Positions 32,349 through 32,446 of a DNA stretch of 32,446 nucleotides are shown piece after piece. The position numbers and the translations under genes were made by a program. A model generated the notes under the pieces. The model ran no database searches. It had not been told where the DNA came from and was given only the letters and a program-made list of their open reading frames with translations. Every line of letters starts with the position of its first letter. Within the stretch, counting starts at the first letter, position 1. This stretch comes from Acidobacteria bacterium ADurb.Bin340 (GTDB taxonomy: Bacteria > Acidobacteriota > Holophagae > Holophagales > Holophagaceae): assembly GCA_002068835.1 (NCBI GenBank), contig MWBB01000006.1:1-32446 (forward strand), given 5' to 3'.

Positions 32349-32446
32349 GCACGCCCCCCTCCGAAAGGCTGCATTGGGCCGGATCAACACCTGCTTACCG
32401 TGCCGGTCGACGACCTCCAGGCCGCCGCCATCGGCGGCGAGGGCGG
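32349..32446. other. Last 98 bases: nothing supported
   Basis: No complete signal is visible. On the minus strand one frame remains open and could be the end of a gene extending beyond the window, but the residues are not diagnostic. Confidence 0.4.

Overview
This window reads as ordinary, gene-dense chromosome from a GC-rich (roughly two thirds G+C), Gram-negative-type bacterium. The gene mix suggests an Acidobacteriota member of the Holophagae type (Geothrix/Holophaga-like): a leukotriene-A4-hydrolase-like M1 aminopeptidase beside an OPT peptide transporter, a tricorn-like exported protein start, a tungsten-type aldehyde oxidoreductase, a fused alpha/beta 2-oxoacid dehydrogenase E1 and lipoproteins. 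That placement is inference from gene content, not from a marker gene. I see no rRNA, tRNA, CRISPR array, prophage or insertion sequence.

Layout. 1-3.8 kb: the start of an exported protein on the minus strand, xseA on plus, then a membrane-anchored alpha/beta hydrolase and a lone AAA/DUF4143 ATPase on minus. 3.8-5.9 kb: fabG and an exported alpha/beta hydrolase on minus, separated by a strikingly AT-rich island with degenerate repeats. 6.0-11.7 kb: exported C69 dipeptidase, then a tight M1 aminopeptidase-OPT transporter pair, ended by a 44-bp perfect palindrome. 11.7-12.5 kb: inositol monophosphatase family on minus. 12.6-18.6 kb: a plus-strand run of Nfu-type Fe-S carrier, GAF plus degenerate GGDEF protein, fused E1, single-domain response regulator and SppA. 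18.6-22.7 kb: an inverted-repeat junction, an exported S9 peptidase (minus), and divergently an exported MepA-like metallopeptidase (plus). 22.7-26.8 kb: a small duplicated block copying the end of rpsA, then rpsA and an aldehyde ferredoxin oxidoreductase-family gene on minus. 26.8-32.4 kb: small lipoprotein, PPK2, an exported amidotransferase-like/HEAT protein, a LysM protein with a lipoprotein, a YpfJ-type zinc peptidase, and a SET-domain methyltransferase overlapping a secreted two-repeat protein.

Functional reading. Peptide breakdown recurs: C69 dipeptidase, M1 aminopeptidase with OPT importer, S9 oligopeptidase and probably the truncated first gene could together turn external protein into imported peptides and amino acids. 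The E1 and the aldehyde oxidoreductase could process the resulting 2-oxoacids and aldehydes. This is a lifestyle inference; only the aminopeptidase-OPT pair is clearly one operon. Cell-envelope genes (MepA-like, LysM, SppA, lipoproteins) form a second theme.

I do not find a convincing new multi-gene system. The items most worth a second look are the SET methyltransferase coupled to a secreted repeat protein, the MepA-like protein with a large unassigned C-terminal region, the changed cysteine spacing in the aldehyde oxidoreductase, the GGDEF domain with a destroyed active site, and the duplicated rpsA tail whose only difference removes the stop codon.
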